A stretch of 64,000 nt of DNA from the NCBI GenBank assembly GCA_965229935.1, contig CBDDKB010000002.1:248001-312000 (forward strand), written 5' to 3'. The position numbers were made by a program, and so were the translations under genes. The notes below the pieces were generated by a model. The model was given only the letters and a program-made list of their open reading frames with translations. It was not told the DNA's origin and made no database searches. This document shows, in pieces, positions 8,107-16,105 of this stretch. The DNA comes from SPJN01 sp965229935 (GTDB lineage: Bacteria; Pseudomonadota; Alphaproteobacteria; SPJN01). Each line of letters starts with the position of its first letter. The first letter of the stretch is position 1.

Positions 8107-9288
8107 CTAAACCTGATCAAAACCCTTGCGTTCCAGCCATTCTGTGCATTTTTGCGCGGCTTGTGCGACCAAATCGGGTTGCATTGCGTAATAGTGGGTT
8201 GCGCCCTTAACCTCAAAAAATTCTTTGTCTTCATGGGAAACCGCATCGAACAAGCGCTTGGCGTGGGAGGGGCTGCAGGCGCTGTCTGCGGAATTTTGAA
8301 TGACCAGAACAGGAACGCTGATACGCGCGGCATTGCCTGTTCCGTCGGCGTTGGTTTCATCATATGACCATTGGGACAACCATGACCTTAGTGTGCAAAA
8401 ACGCGCCAGCCCAACCGGACCGTTGTTCACAGTTTTCGGGTCGCCCAGATAACAAATCCCCGGCTCGCGATCATTGGCGTCAATTGTCGGATCAAGCCAA
8501 AGGGGGGCTGCCATCGTGCCATGAACAACAAAGCCATATTCTTCATTGTCGAGGCCCTTGGCGCGCAGGTCAGCCAGCTTGTCCTTCACCCATTTGGTGA
8601 TGCGGCGATTGCGTGCGACCTGCGCTTCAAAATAGCGTTGCTGGAATTCTTCGGTGTAGGGCGGCTGGTTAGGATTGTCAGGGTTGTAGAGGTCAAGCTC
8701 AAGGTCACGCTCGTCCGGTTTGCTTTCATCAAGGATTGAGGCATCCATCCATTCTGTCAGCGTAACCGCGCGGCTGACATGGGCGGCGATCAACATAATC
8801 CCGTCTGCTGCTTCAAGGCCTGCCTGTGTCAGGTCGGGGCCATCACCGGCGGGGGTTGCCGTCACTGTCGGATTTTCCGCCTGATCCTGCAGGTAAAGCG
8901 ATAGGGAGCCGCCGCCCGACCAGCCGCCAAGGATGACAGTCTCATACCCATATTTCTTTTTCAGGTCTTTGATCCCGGCATTCAGATCAAACACACATTT
9001 TTCCATCGTCAGCGCGGTATCATTGCCGCGATACCGCGTGTTGATATAGGCAACATGGTGACCCTGTTCTGCTAAAGCGCCAGTGATAGGCAAAAAGGCA
9101 CCACCGCCGATCGGGTGGGAAAAGACAATCAGTGTTTTGGATGCGCGATCAACCGGGCGGACCAACTGCCCTTCAATGACGACAAAGCCTGCCTCGCCCC
9201 CATAGGTGTCTTTAAAGCCTGCCTGTTCGGTGAAAACGGACACATAGGGTAGGCGGGTATATTTGAATTTCTTTTGGTCGGCAGACAT
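8107..9288 (-). CDS. alpha/beta hydrolase family protein
   Basis: A 393-residue predicted cytoplasmic hydrolase. The nucleophile elbow is GGWSGGG at residues 121-127 with Ser124. An HPIGGG segment at 58-63 probably forms the oxyanion hole. VIQNSADSACSP and GATHYY near the C-terminus can supply the acid and His. The central part (about 190-290) is a long, acidic lid-like insertion. An AAGGGG ribosome binding site precedes the ATG. It lies 64 bp downstream of the ROK regulator on the same strand and is probably co-transcribed with it, so its substrate may relate to that regulator's effector. The substrate is unknown. Confidence 0.8.
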   Translation of the reverse strand: MSADQKKFKYTRLPYVSVFTEQAGFKDTYGGEAGFVVIEGQLVRPVDRASKTLIVFSHPIGGGAFLPITGALAEQGHHVAYINTRYRGNDTALTMEKCVFDLNAGIKDLKKKYGYETVILGGWSGGGSLSLYLQDQAENPTVTATPAGDGPDLTQAGLEAADGIMLIAAHVSRAVTLTEWMDASILDESKPDERDLELDLYNPDNPNQPPYTEEFQQRYFEAQVARNRRITKWVKDKLADLRAKGLDNEEYGFVVHGTMAAPLWLDPTIDANDREPGICYLGDPKTVNNGPVGLARFCTLRSWLSQWSYDETNADGTGNAARISVPVLVIQNSADSACSPSHAKRLFDAVSHEDKEFFEVKGATHYYAMQPDLVAQAAQKCTEWLERKGFDQV

Positions 9289-9352
9289 GGTTGCCCCTTA
9301 CTGATGCTTGGTGGCTGATGCTTGGTGGTTTGTCAATTTTTATGACAAGACC

Positions 9353-10537
9353 CTAAGCGATCAGGGCGCGGTCAAACAAGTGGGCAAGTGATATAGAATT
9401 GTCTTGCAAGGCAGCCATAACAGCACCGCGTAACCAGCCATCAATGCCGCGATCTGAAAAGCGAACCTCCAACCTGTCTGCCTGATCAGGCGACAGCCGA
9501 TCCTGGATGAGGGCGATGATGGCGTTTTGATAAACCTCGTCCAAGGTCCCCAGTGCACCTGTCAGCACAATATGGTCGGGGTCCAAAAGGTTGACCAGCC
9601 ATGAAATGCCAAGCGCGAGATAGACACCGGATTCAACCAGTACATTGATGGCGTCTTGATCTTGATCGCTGACGGCATTCAGAACCAGTCGAACGGATTT
9701 GCTGGTGTCGATCTGGTCGGGGCGCTTTTCCATGTAGCGGTCATACATGCCCTGGGTTGAGGCATAGTAATCTATGGTCCGGCGCGGCGGTTCAGGGTCA
9801 CCCCATTTGTGATCAAGATTGATCACTGGAATTTGGCAGGCACCTAAATGACCGGCCAAGCCGTTTGCGCCATTTGTGATGCGGCCATTTTGAATGATCG
9901 CAGCGGATATTGTAGCGCCGACATCGACGACAATCACATTGCGCAGGCTGTGGGCCTTGCCTTCGGTCGCTTCTGCAACGGCAACGGCGCGACCTGCATC
10001 TATGACATGAATAGGCACATTGCCAAGCAGCCCGGCAAAATCATCAGCCAGTAAATCGCGCAGCGGCACGTCGGTCCACCCAAGGCGGGGCGCAGACGCA
10101 ACATGCCCGGTTGACCCATCAACAGCGCCACCAATGGTTACGCCGACAGCGCTTATTTGATCAGCATTGATATTTGCATCTGACATTAAAAGGACGATCA
10201 GGCGCCTTAGCGTGGCAATCACCGCTTGGGGGGTGGCATCGTCAAAATCTTCGATAGTGCGCCGGGCGATCTCGTTCCCCAGCGCGTCAGCGACCATGAT
10301 TTGTGTATGGACCCGGTTCAGGCTGATCGCAACCACATAGCGTGAGTTTGCCAAAAACTCGACAATCACGGGCGGGCGGCCCCGGCCCCCATCGGCGCGC
10401 GGATCGCGATGTTCGATCACTATACCTTCGTCGACCAAGCCTTGTGTGATCGAAGAAATGGCAGGTAGCGTGAGCGATGTTGCATCGGCTAGCTCAGCGC
10501 GTGTTGCCTTGCCTTTTGAGCGCAAGACATCAAGCAC
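9353..10537 (-). CDS. ROK-family transcriptional regulator
   Basis: The protein has an N-terminal winged helix (about residues 13-40, RAELADATSLTLPAISSI) followed by a ROK sugar-kinase-like domain (VGVTIGGAVDG, then NGLAGHLG, then DPDHIVLTGALG). ROK repressors usually respond to sugars. The usual zinc motif of spaced cysteines after the GH is not present: the segment after GLAGHLGAC reads on to WGDPEPPRR with a single Cys. The start given is GTG at 10537, but homology-like sequence (QISARKNERLVL) continues upstream in frame to 10617 without an ATG, so the true N-terminus may be longer and use a rare start. Upstream of the hydrolase gene on the same strand. Confidence 0.82.
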   Translation of the reverse strand: MLDVLRSKGKATRAELADATSLTLPAISSITQGLVDEGIVIEHRDPRADGGRGRPPVIVEFLANSRYVVAISLNRVHTQIMVADALGNEIARRTIEDFDDATPQAVIATLRRLIVLLMSDANINADQISAVGVTIGGAVDGSTGHVASAPRLGWTDVPLRDLLADDFAGLLGNVPIHVIDAGRAVAVAEATEGKAHSLRNVIVVDVGATISAAIIQNGRITNGANGLAGHLGACQIPVINLDHKWGDPEPPRRTIDYYASTQGMYDRYMEKRPDQIDTSKSVRLVLNAVSDQDQDAINVLVESGVYLALGISWLVNLLDPDHIVLTGALGTLDEVYQNAIIALIQDRLSPDQADRLEVRFSDRGIDGWLRGAVMAALQDNSISLAHLFDRALIA

Positions 10538-10758
10538 CAGCCGTTCGTTTTTGCGAGCGGATATTTGCCGGGCGCGAGGCGCGACCGCGTAAGGAGGGGG
10601 AGTTTGCCGATTCGTTATCAGTCATTATGTTTATGCATACCCATTTAGCCGTCCCAAAACTCGTTTAGGCGCAACTTGTGGCAAAAGCAAGGCTTTACCC
10701 CGGATCACAAGCCCCCTAGAACAAGGCAAACTGAAATCAGCAGCTTGCGAGGATGACC

Positions 10759-11352
10759 ATGCCGCTTAACCCCATCAATGATGCCGCCCTTGATCAAATC
10801 TTTCGGAATGCAAGAACCCAGAACGGTTTTTTGGACGAACCTGTCAGTGATGACACCCTAAAGGCGCTTTATGATTTGTTTATCTGGGGGCCGACCAGCG
10901 CCAATTGCGAACCTGCGCGCATTATTTTCGTCCGCACGGATGAGGCGAAGGAACGGCTTTATCCTCACCTGATGGAATCAAATCAGCAAAAGGTGAAAGA
11001 GGCACCTGTCACAGCCATTATCGGCTTTGACACATTGTTCTATAATCATCTGCCTGACCTGTTTCACGATGAAACCGCCAAAAGCTGGTTTGAGGGGGAG
11101 GAGAAGACAGGCAATGTCACCGCCTTCCGTAACTCAACCCTACAGGGTGCCTATTTCATGATTGCGGCTCGTGCCCTTGGGCTTGATTGCGGTCCCATGT
11201 CTGGGTTTGACAATGCGGGGGTTGATCAGGAATTTTGGCCGGAAGGGCAAATTAAATCAAATTTCCTATGCACCATCGGGCACGGTGACCCCAGCAAAGT
11301 TTTTGAGCGTCATGCCCGCTTGCCCTATGAAACCGTTTGTGAGTTGATCTAA
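10759..11352 (+). CDS. rutE: malonic semialdehyde reductase, RutE-like nitroreductase family
   Basis: A 197-residue flavoprotein of the nitroreductase superfamily that resembles E. coli RutE along its whole length. Shared features are the N-terminal FRNARTQNGFLDEPVSDDTL region, the WGPTSANCEPARI segment that contacts FMN, and GLDCGPMSGFDNAGVD. RutE reduces malonic semialdehyde to 3-hydroxypropionate. I placed the start at the second ATG because GAGG ends 7 nt before it and touches the first ATG (10753). No other rut genes are in view, so here it may handle malonic semialdehyde from other sources such as propionate or beta-alanine. Followed after 36 nt by an MFS gene. Confidence 0.85.
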   Translation: MPLNPINDAALDQIFRNARTQNGFLDEPVSDDTLKALYDLFIWGPTSANCEPARIIFVRTDEAKERLYPHLMESNQQKVKEAPVTAIIGFDTLFYNHLPDLFHDETAKSWFEGEEKTGNVTAFRNSTLQGAYFMIAARALGLDCGPMSGFDNAGVDQEFWPEGQIKSNFLCTIGHGDPSKVFERHARLPYETVCELI

Positions 11353-11388
11353 ACAAACAAACGCCATTTCAGCGCGAGGGGAAAGTTG

Positions 11389-12693
11389 ATGAGCGCCAAG
11401 CCGATGACGAACCGTCCGGGCCTTTTCGGCATGGTCAAATCTATGACAGCAGAAGAACGCCGTGTTGTTCTGCTGGTCAGTATCGCCTTTATCCTCATTC
11501 AATATGACCATGCCCTGTATGGTATCGCGTTGGCGCAAATTCAGCAGGATTTGGGCTGGTCGGATGATAATGTCGGCGCGGGGTTGAGTATTATCAGGCT
11601 GGGTGCCATTCCGGCAATCATACTGGCGGCCATGGCTGATAAGGTGGGGCGGCGCATGTTGTTGATCGCTACCATGATCCTTAGCGCCCTTGCCACCTTG
11701 GGCACATCATTGGTCCAGACGCCTGAACAATTCGTCATGGCGCAATTCTGGACCAAAAGCTTTGCCTTTGCAGAAGAGGCGCTGTCGATTGTTGTGGTTG
11801 CTGAATCCGTGCGCCCCCATATGCGTGGCTGGGCAGTTGGGTTCCTTGCCTCTATGGGGGGCTTAGGCTCAGGCCTTGCGTCCATCGCCTTTGGGTTTGT
11901 CGATGTGCTGCCCTATGGCTGGCGGGCGCTTTATGTATTGGGCATTGGCCCCCTATTGCTGGTGGCGTGGTTGCGTCGGTCATTGCCCGAAACTGCAAAA
12001 TTTGCTGCTGAACACCCAGATGCCGAAAAACCCAAAGGGGGGCTGTTCGCCCAGTTACAGCCTGTCATCCGGCTGGTCCGGGATTATCCGGGGCGGGCTG
12101 CTGCATTGGCGGCTTGTGTGGCGCCATTTGGTTTGGCAGTAACGCCCGCGGTTCTATTCATGTCGAAATATTTGCAGGAAGGTCACGGCTTCACCCCTGA
12201 TCAGGTGGGCACGACCTATCTGTTGGGCGGCGCGTTTGCGATCTTCGGCAATCTGTTGGCGGGCTGGTTGTCTGACCGTGTTGGGCGCAAACCAACCGTG
12301 ACATTCTCCTTATTCGTTACGACGATCGGCTTTTTCCTGCTTTATGGCCTGTCCGACATTCCCATTCTTGGCGTATCTGTAATTTGGATGTTTGCCATCT
12401 TTGGCTATTTCTCGGGCGAGATTATGTACAACGCCCTGGGGTCTGAACTGTTTCCGACATCCTATCGGTCAACCGCATCAACCTTCCGCCTGATTGTTTA
12501 CACAGTCTCAGGCTCAATCGGGTTGTTGCTGCAAAGCGTGCTTTACACGCAGTTTGGGTTAGAAACGCAGGAAACATTGATGATCCTGCTGCTTGGCACA
12601 CCCATTTCGATCTTTGTGACGTGGTTGTTGCTGCCTGAAACTGCGAATCGCGACCTTGATGACATCGCGCCAGAGGTTGCCAAAGGGCTGTAA
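11389..12693 (+). CDS. MFS transporter, sugar/metabolite:H+ symporter type
   Basis: A 434-residue protein with about 12 membrane segments. The motif-A loops ADKVGRRMLL (between TM2 and TM3) and SDRVGRKPTV (between TM8 and TM9) are both intact, and PETAKF and PETANRDLDDI follow TM6 and TM12 as in the metabolite:H+ symporter and sugar porter branches. A TTG at 11386 is in frame, but the ATG at 11389 is better placed relative to GAGGGG. It probably forms an operon with the RutE-like gene, which would suggest a carboxylic-acid substrate; that is an inference. Confidence 0.88.
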   Translation: MSAKPMTNRPGLFGMVKSMTAEERRVVLLVSIAFILIQYDHALYGIALAQIQQDLGWSDDNVGAGLSIIRLGAIPAIILAAMADKVGRRMLLIATMILSALATLGTSLVQTPEQFVMAQFWTKSFAFAEEALSIVVVAESVRPHMRGWAVGFLASMGGLGSGLASIAFGFVDVLPYGWRALYVLGIGPLLLVAWLRRSLPETAKFAAEHPDAEKPKGGLFAQLQPVIRLVRDYPGRAAALAACVAPFGLAVTPAVLFMSKYLQEGHGFTPDQVGTTYLLGGAFAIFGNLLAGWLSDRVGRKPTVTFSLFVTTIGFFLLYGLSDIPILGVSVIWMFAIFGYFSGEIMYNALGSELFPTSYRSTASTFRLIVYTVSGSIGLLLQSVLYTQFGLETQETLMILLLGTPISIFVTWLLLPETANRDLDDIAPEVAKGL

Positions 12694-12751
12694 CGGGACT
12701 GCGATTATATTTTCCGCCCCATTCTGACGTCGGGGCAACTGACAAACTTGT

Positions 12752-12764
12752 TGACAATATGTCA
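12752..12764. promoter_or_regulatory. Perfect palindrome upstream of acyl-CoA dehydrogenase operon
   Basis: TGACAATATGTCA has perfect TGACA/TGTCA arms around ATA. It is 60 bp before the start of the acyl-CoA dehydrogenase gene, where a regulator would act. Its size fits a TetR- or GntR-type operator. The 12/13 match to the site at 6381 supports a shared binding protein; neither is proven. Confidence 0.4.
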
Positions 12765-12823
12765 GTGGGCCATAGAGTCCCTGCCGAGCTTGAACCTAAA
12801 ACCAATAAAGGGAGCCGGTGGGG

Positions 12824-13939
12824 ATGATAGATTTCAGCCTGACTGAAGAGCAGGAGATGATCCGCGATGCGGCGCGTAATTTCGCGCAGAATGAGCTGGT
12901 GGATCGTGCCCGTGATGCAGATGAAGACTTTAACTTACCTGAAGAAGTAACCGAAGGTGCGTGGGCAATGGGCTTTGTTGCCAGCGCCATTCCAGAGGCC
13001 AATGGCGGCGTGGGCATGGAACGGTCCCCCACCACCAACGTGCTGGTGCTTGAAGAATTGGGCGCAGGCTGCCCGTCGCTAGCCTCCGCAGCGATGAGCC
13101 CCAGCCTGTTCGTCAATCCGCTAATCGATTTCGGCACGGAAGAGCAAAAGGCAGCTTACCTGCCTGCCTTTACAGGTGACAGCTTCACAGCAGGCACCCT
13201 TGCCATGCAGGAACCTGATTTTAGCTTTGACCCGGCAAATATCCAAACTACAGCGACGCTTTCAAATGGCGAATATACGTTGAATGGCGTGAAACGTTTG
13301 GTGCCCTTGGCAGAAAGCAGTGACCATATTCTGGTGCTGGCCAAAACGGGCGAGGGGATCGGCCTTGATACGCTGGATGCCTTCATCGTGCCGCGTGATG
13401 CATCGGGTCTTTCAATCAGTAATGAGCGTGAGCGGACAATCGGTTTTCAGGCTGTGCCGCATTACACTGTAACGCTCGACAATGTGAAGGTTGGTGCCAG
13501 CCAGCGCCTTGGCGGTGAAGATGGCATTGATGGCGCGCGCCTCGTCAACTCAATCCGTATTGGCGCCGCTGCGCTTGCTGTTGGGTGTGCACGTGCTGCA
13601 ACCGAATATTCAATCGACTATGCCAAGGAACGGCATGCTTTTGGTAAGCCGATTGCGCAGAAACAGGCAATCGCCTTTATGATTGCCGATATGTATACCG
13701 AGGTTGATGCCATGCGCTGGATGGTGTGGAAGGCTGCTGCCCTGTTGGAGCAGAACCACCCCGACGCCACCAAGGCAACAACCTTGGCGCAGAACTATGT
13801 GCAGCGTAAGGCCATGAAAGTTGCCGATGATGGCATTCAGGTCTTTGGCGGGCACGGCTTTATCCGTGAACTGCCGGTTGAAATGTGGTTCCGCCACATG
13901 CGTACACTCACCATTATCGAAGGCCCGGTTGCGGCTTAA
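12824..13939 (+). CDS. acyl-CoA dehydrogenase family protein (first of pair)
   Basis: A 371-residue flavoprotein with the three acyl-CoA dehydrogenase domains: N-terminal helices (FSLTEEQEMIRDAARNFA), a middle beta domain, and a C-terminal helical domain with SIDYAKERHAFGKPIAQKQA and QVFGGHGFIRE. The protein ends soon after IIEG, in the position of the catalytic glutamate, so it is about 15-20 residues shorter than classical members. The reading frames show no sign of a frameshift. The start is the ATG at 12824, with GGGAG 8 nt upstream, rather than GTG at 12818. It is followed after 19 nt by a second dehydrogenase gene; the two probably work on related acyl-CoA substrates, perhaps as a heteromer. 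Confidence 0.9.
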   Translation: MIDFSLTEEQEMIRDAARNFAQNELVDRARDADEDFNLPEEVTEGAWAMGFVASAIPEANGGVGMERSPTTNVLVLEELGAGCPSLASAAMSPSLFVNPLIDFGTEEQKAAYLPAFTGDSFTAGTLAMQEPDFSFDPANIQTTATLSNGEYTLNGVKRLVPLAESSDHILVLAKTGEGIGLDTLDAFIVPRDASGLSISNERERTIGFQAVPHYTVTLDNVKVGASQRLGGEDGIDGARLVNSIRIGAAALAVGCARAATEYSIDYAKERHAFGKPIAQKQAIAFMIADMYTEVDAMRWMVWKAAALLEQNHPDATKATTLAQNYVQRKAMKVADDGIQVFGGHGFIRELPVEMWFRHMRTLTIIEGPVAA

Positions 13940-13958
13940 TCAAAGGGAGGACACTAAA

Positions 13959-15125
13959 ATGGATTTCACATATTCCCCCGGCGAACAGGCCATGATCGCT
14001 GAATATAAACGCCAAGGGCAAATCCTGCGCCAGCATGCGCGCTATTGGGAAGAACGCGAGTCTGAAATTCCGCCAGAGGAGTTGCCTGAATCTGCTGAAA
14101 ACCCAACGCCGCTGTTGAAGCTTGCGGTTGATAAAGAAGGCGACGGTTCAGGTATCGTCATGGGTATGATGGTCACCATCTATAATAGTTGGGGTGACAC
14201 GCTTTCTATGAAGATTGGGCCCGGTGCGCTTGGTAATGCGGCGCTTGCTGCGGCTGGTACGCCGGAACAAAAGGAACGGTGGGGCAAAACCCGCCTTGCC
14301 ATGTCCATCACTGAACCCGGTTGCGGTTCAGATTCCAAGGCTGTGCAGACAACAGCCGTGCTTGATGGTGACGAATGGGTCCTGAACGGTGACAAAATTT
14401 TTGTGACGACAGGCGTGCGTGCTGATGGGGTTGTGGTTTGGGCCACGATTGACAAGTCAGCGGGTCGTGCCGGGATCAAAAGCTTTATCGTCATGAAGGG
14501 CACACCCGGCTTTGAACTTGTCCGCAAGGAGAAGAAGCTGGGTATCCGCGCCGATGACACGGCGGCGCTGCGCTTTGATAATTGCCGCATTCCTCGTGAC
14601 CACTTGCTGGGTGGTGACGAAACTGTGCCCAAGGCAGGTTCAGGCGGTTTTAAGGGTGTGATGAAGACCTTTAACATGACCCGTCCTGCCGTTGGTGCGG
14701 GCGGTATCGGCAAGGCGCTTGCCTCGCACGATCATGTGACCGAACAATTGGCAGAGCAGGGCTTTGAAGTTGATTGGGAAAAAGGTCGTCAGAACCGTTC
14801 AGCGATTGAGCAGACCATGCTCGAAACCGAAGCGGATATCGAGGCGGCAACGCTGACTGTTTATCGCGCCGCGTGGTTGAGCGGTCAGAAAAAGCCCAAC
14901 AATCTTGAAGCATCTGTTGCGAAGTCAAAGGGTGGCGAAGTTGCCCGTACGGCTCCGCAGCGCATGATCGAAGTGTTGGGTGCCATGGGTATCACCCATG
15001 ACCATCTGGTTGAAAAATGGCTGCGCGATGGCCGTATCTCGGACATTTATGAAGGCACAGGCCAGATTCAACGCCTGATCATTGCCCGCGAGATATTTGA
15101 GTATACCTCAGCCGAGCTTGACTAG
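13959..15125 (+). CDS. acyl-CoA dehydrogenase family protein (second of pair)
   Basis: A 388-residue acyl-CoA dehydrogenase. Landmarks are AMSITEPGCGSDSKAVQT in the FAD/substrate middle domain, GDKIFVTTGVRADG, and the C-terminal ISDIYEGTGQIQRL with the family's catalytic-position glutamate and an FAD contact. It oxidises an acyl-CoA to the 2-enoyl-CoA and passes electrons to ETF. The start is chosen by GGGAGG 8 nt before the ATG at 13959. It is the last gene of a two-gene unit that ends in a strong terminator. The chain-length preference cannot be read from the sequence. Confidence 0.92.
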   Translation: MDFTYSPGEQAMIAEYKRQGQILRQHARYWEERESEIPPEELPESAENPTPLLKLAVDKEGDGSGIVMGMMVTIYNSWGDTLSMKIGPGALGNAALAAAGTPEQKERWGKTRLAMSITEPGCGSDSKAVQTTAVLDGDEWVLNGDKIFVTTGVRADGVVVWATIDKSAGRAGIKSFIVMKGTPGFELVRKEKKLGIRADDTAALRFDNCRIPRDHLLGGDETVPKAGSGGFKGVMKTFNMTRPAVGAGGIGKALASHDHVTEQLAEQGFEVDWEKGRQNRSAIEQTMLETEADIEAATLTVYRAAWLSGQKKPNNLEASVAKSKGGEVARTAPQRMIEVLGAMGITHDHLVEKWLRDGRISDIYEGTGQIQRLIIAREIFEYTSAELD

Positions 15126-15153
15126 TTTTCGGATCAGTCAAAATGAATTGAAG

Positions 15154-15183
15154 AAAGGGGGCCTTTCGGTCCCCTTTTTTTTT
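15154..15183 (+). terminator. Rho-independent terminator after acyl-CoA dehydrogenase pair
   Basis: AAAGGGGGCC pairs with GGTCCCCTTT around a TTTC loop, and the stem runs into a nine-T tract. It directly abuts the stop of the convergent TSUP gene at 15182. Confidence 0.9.
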
Positions 15184-15952
15184 AACTCAACGCCCGCCAC
15201 GCAAGTCCGGCGCCAATGATCAGTAACAGACCGAAGGTAATCGGTTTGTAGTTTCCTTCGCCATACTTGTTAAAGGCACGGGTGCCGATGATGTTGCCGA
15301 TAATCAGCACAGGCAAAAAGATAGCGGCGCGGGTGACAGTATCAACAATATCTGCCCCGGCAATGAACTGTGCCGCAACGGCCAAAGTGTCGATAAAGAA
15401 GAAATAGACCAGCAGGGTCGCGCGCTGTACATCCGGCGTCAAATTGGTTCCCAACAGGTAGGACAGAACAGGTGGCCCCGGAATGCCTGATAGCCCCGCC
15501 ATAAAGCCGCCGCCTGCACCTGCAACCAATGATCCGCCGCCACCGGGTTGTTGATCTGCATTGGCGCGTTGGGCGGACCAAGCGAACAAGATGACGGACA
15601 ATGCCAAAACGCCAACAAGCAATAGGCGCATTTGGTCATCAGTGATGGAGCCAAGCACATACACCCCGGCCGGAATCAACAGGATAGACCCAAGCACCAT
15701 GCCCTTTAGGGCGGGGCGGTTGGCAATGGGCCACGCAGAGGGTGTCAGCTGAATGCCTGTGACGATTTCAAGGGTCAGAATGATAGGCACAACTTCTTGC
15801 GGCGGCATAACCAGCCCCAACACAGGCACGGCAATCATGGCAAAACCGAATCCTGTGAAACTGCGCATAAAGGCAGCGCCCAAAATGGCGGTCATATTGG
15901 CGATCCAGTGCCAAACCGCCAACCCGCCGATTTCCTGACCTAAAAATTCCAT
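15182..15952 (-). CDS. TSUP (TauE/SafE) family membrane exporter
   Basis: A 256-residue polytopic inner-membrane protein with about eight hydrophobic segments and the twofold repeat of the TauE/SafE (TSUP) family: FTGFGFAMIAVPVL in the first half and GGFMAGLSGIPGPPVL in the second. Family members move organosulfonates, sulfite, sulfoacetate or other small organic anions. Nothing nearby (no sulfur genes) identifies the substrate. It is divergent from the methylmalonyl-CoA mutase operon by 153 bp, which may hint at an acyl-carboxylate substrate; that is speculation. Confidence 0.88.
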   Translation of the reverse strand: MEFLGQEIGGLAVWHWIANMTAILGAAFMRSFTGFGFAMIAVPVLGLVMPPQEVVPIILTLEIVTGIQLTPSAWPIANRPALKGMVLGSILLIPAGVYVLGSITDDQMRLLLVGVLALSVILFAWSAQRANADQQPGGGGSLVAGAGGGFMAGLSGIPGPPVLSYLLGTNLTPDVQRATLLVYFFFIDTLAVAAQFIAGADIVDTVTRAAIFLPVLIIGNIIGTRAFNKYGEGNYKPITFGLLLIIGAGLAWRALS

Positions 15953-16069
15953 GATATCAATAACTTCCCCCGAAATGGCGGCCTATGCCCGAATAGGTCT
16001 TCGGATCACTGGAAACCCGCCCCGCTTCATGGCATAAGAGCGCCACCTGAATTATTATTGCAACCACAA

Positions 16070-16087
16070 ATGCGCATCAAAGCGCAT
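16070..16087 (+). promoter_or_regulatory. Leader inverted repeat before mutA
   Basis: ATGCGC (16070-16075) and GCGCAT (16082-16087) form a six-bp stem with an ATCAAA loop, ending just before the ribosome binding site of mutA. It could be a leader hairpin or an operator half-site pair. The evidence is only the sequence symmetry. Confidence 0.25.
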
Positions 16088-16105
16088 GAAACTGAGGAAA
16101 ACCCT

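Noticed and set aside
13900..13958. Possible frameshift or truncation at the end of the first acyl-CoA dehydrogenase
   Set aside because: No other frame continues the family C-terminus, and short ends after the EG motif are known in related dehydrogenases.
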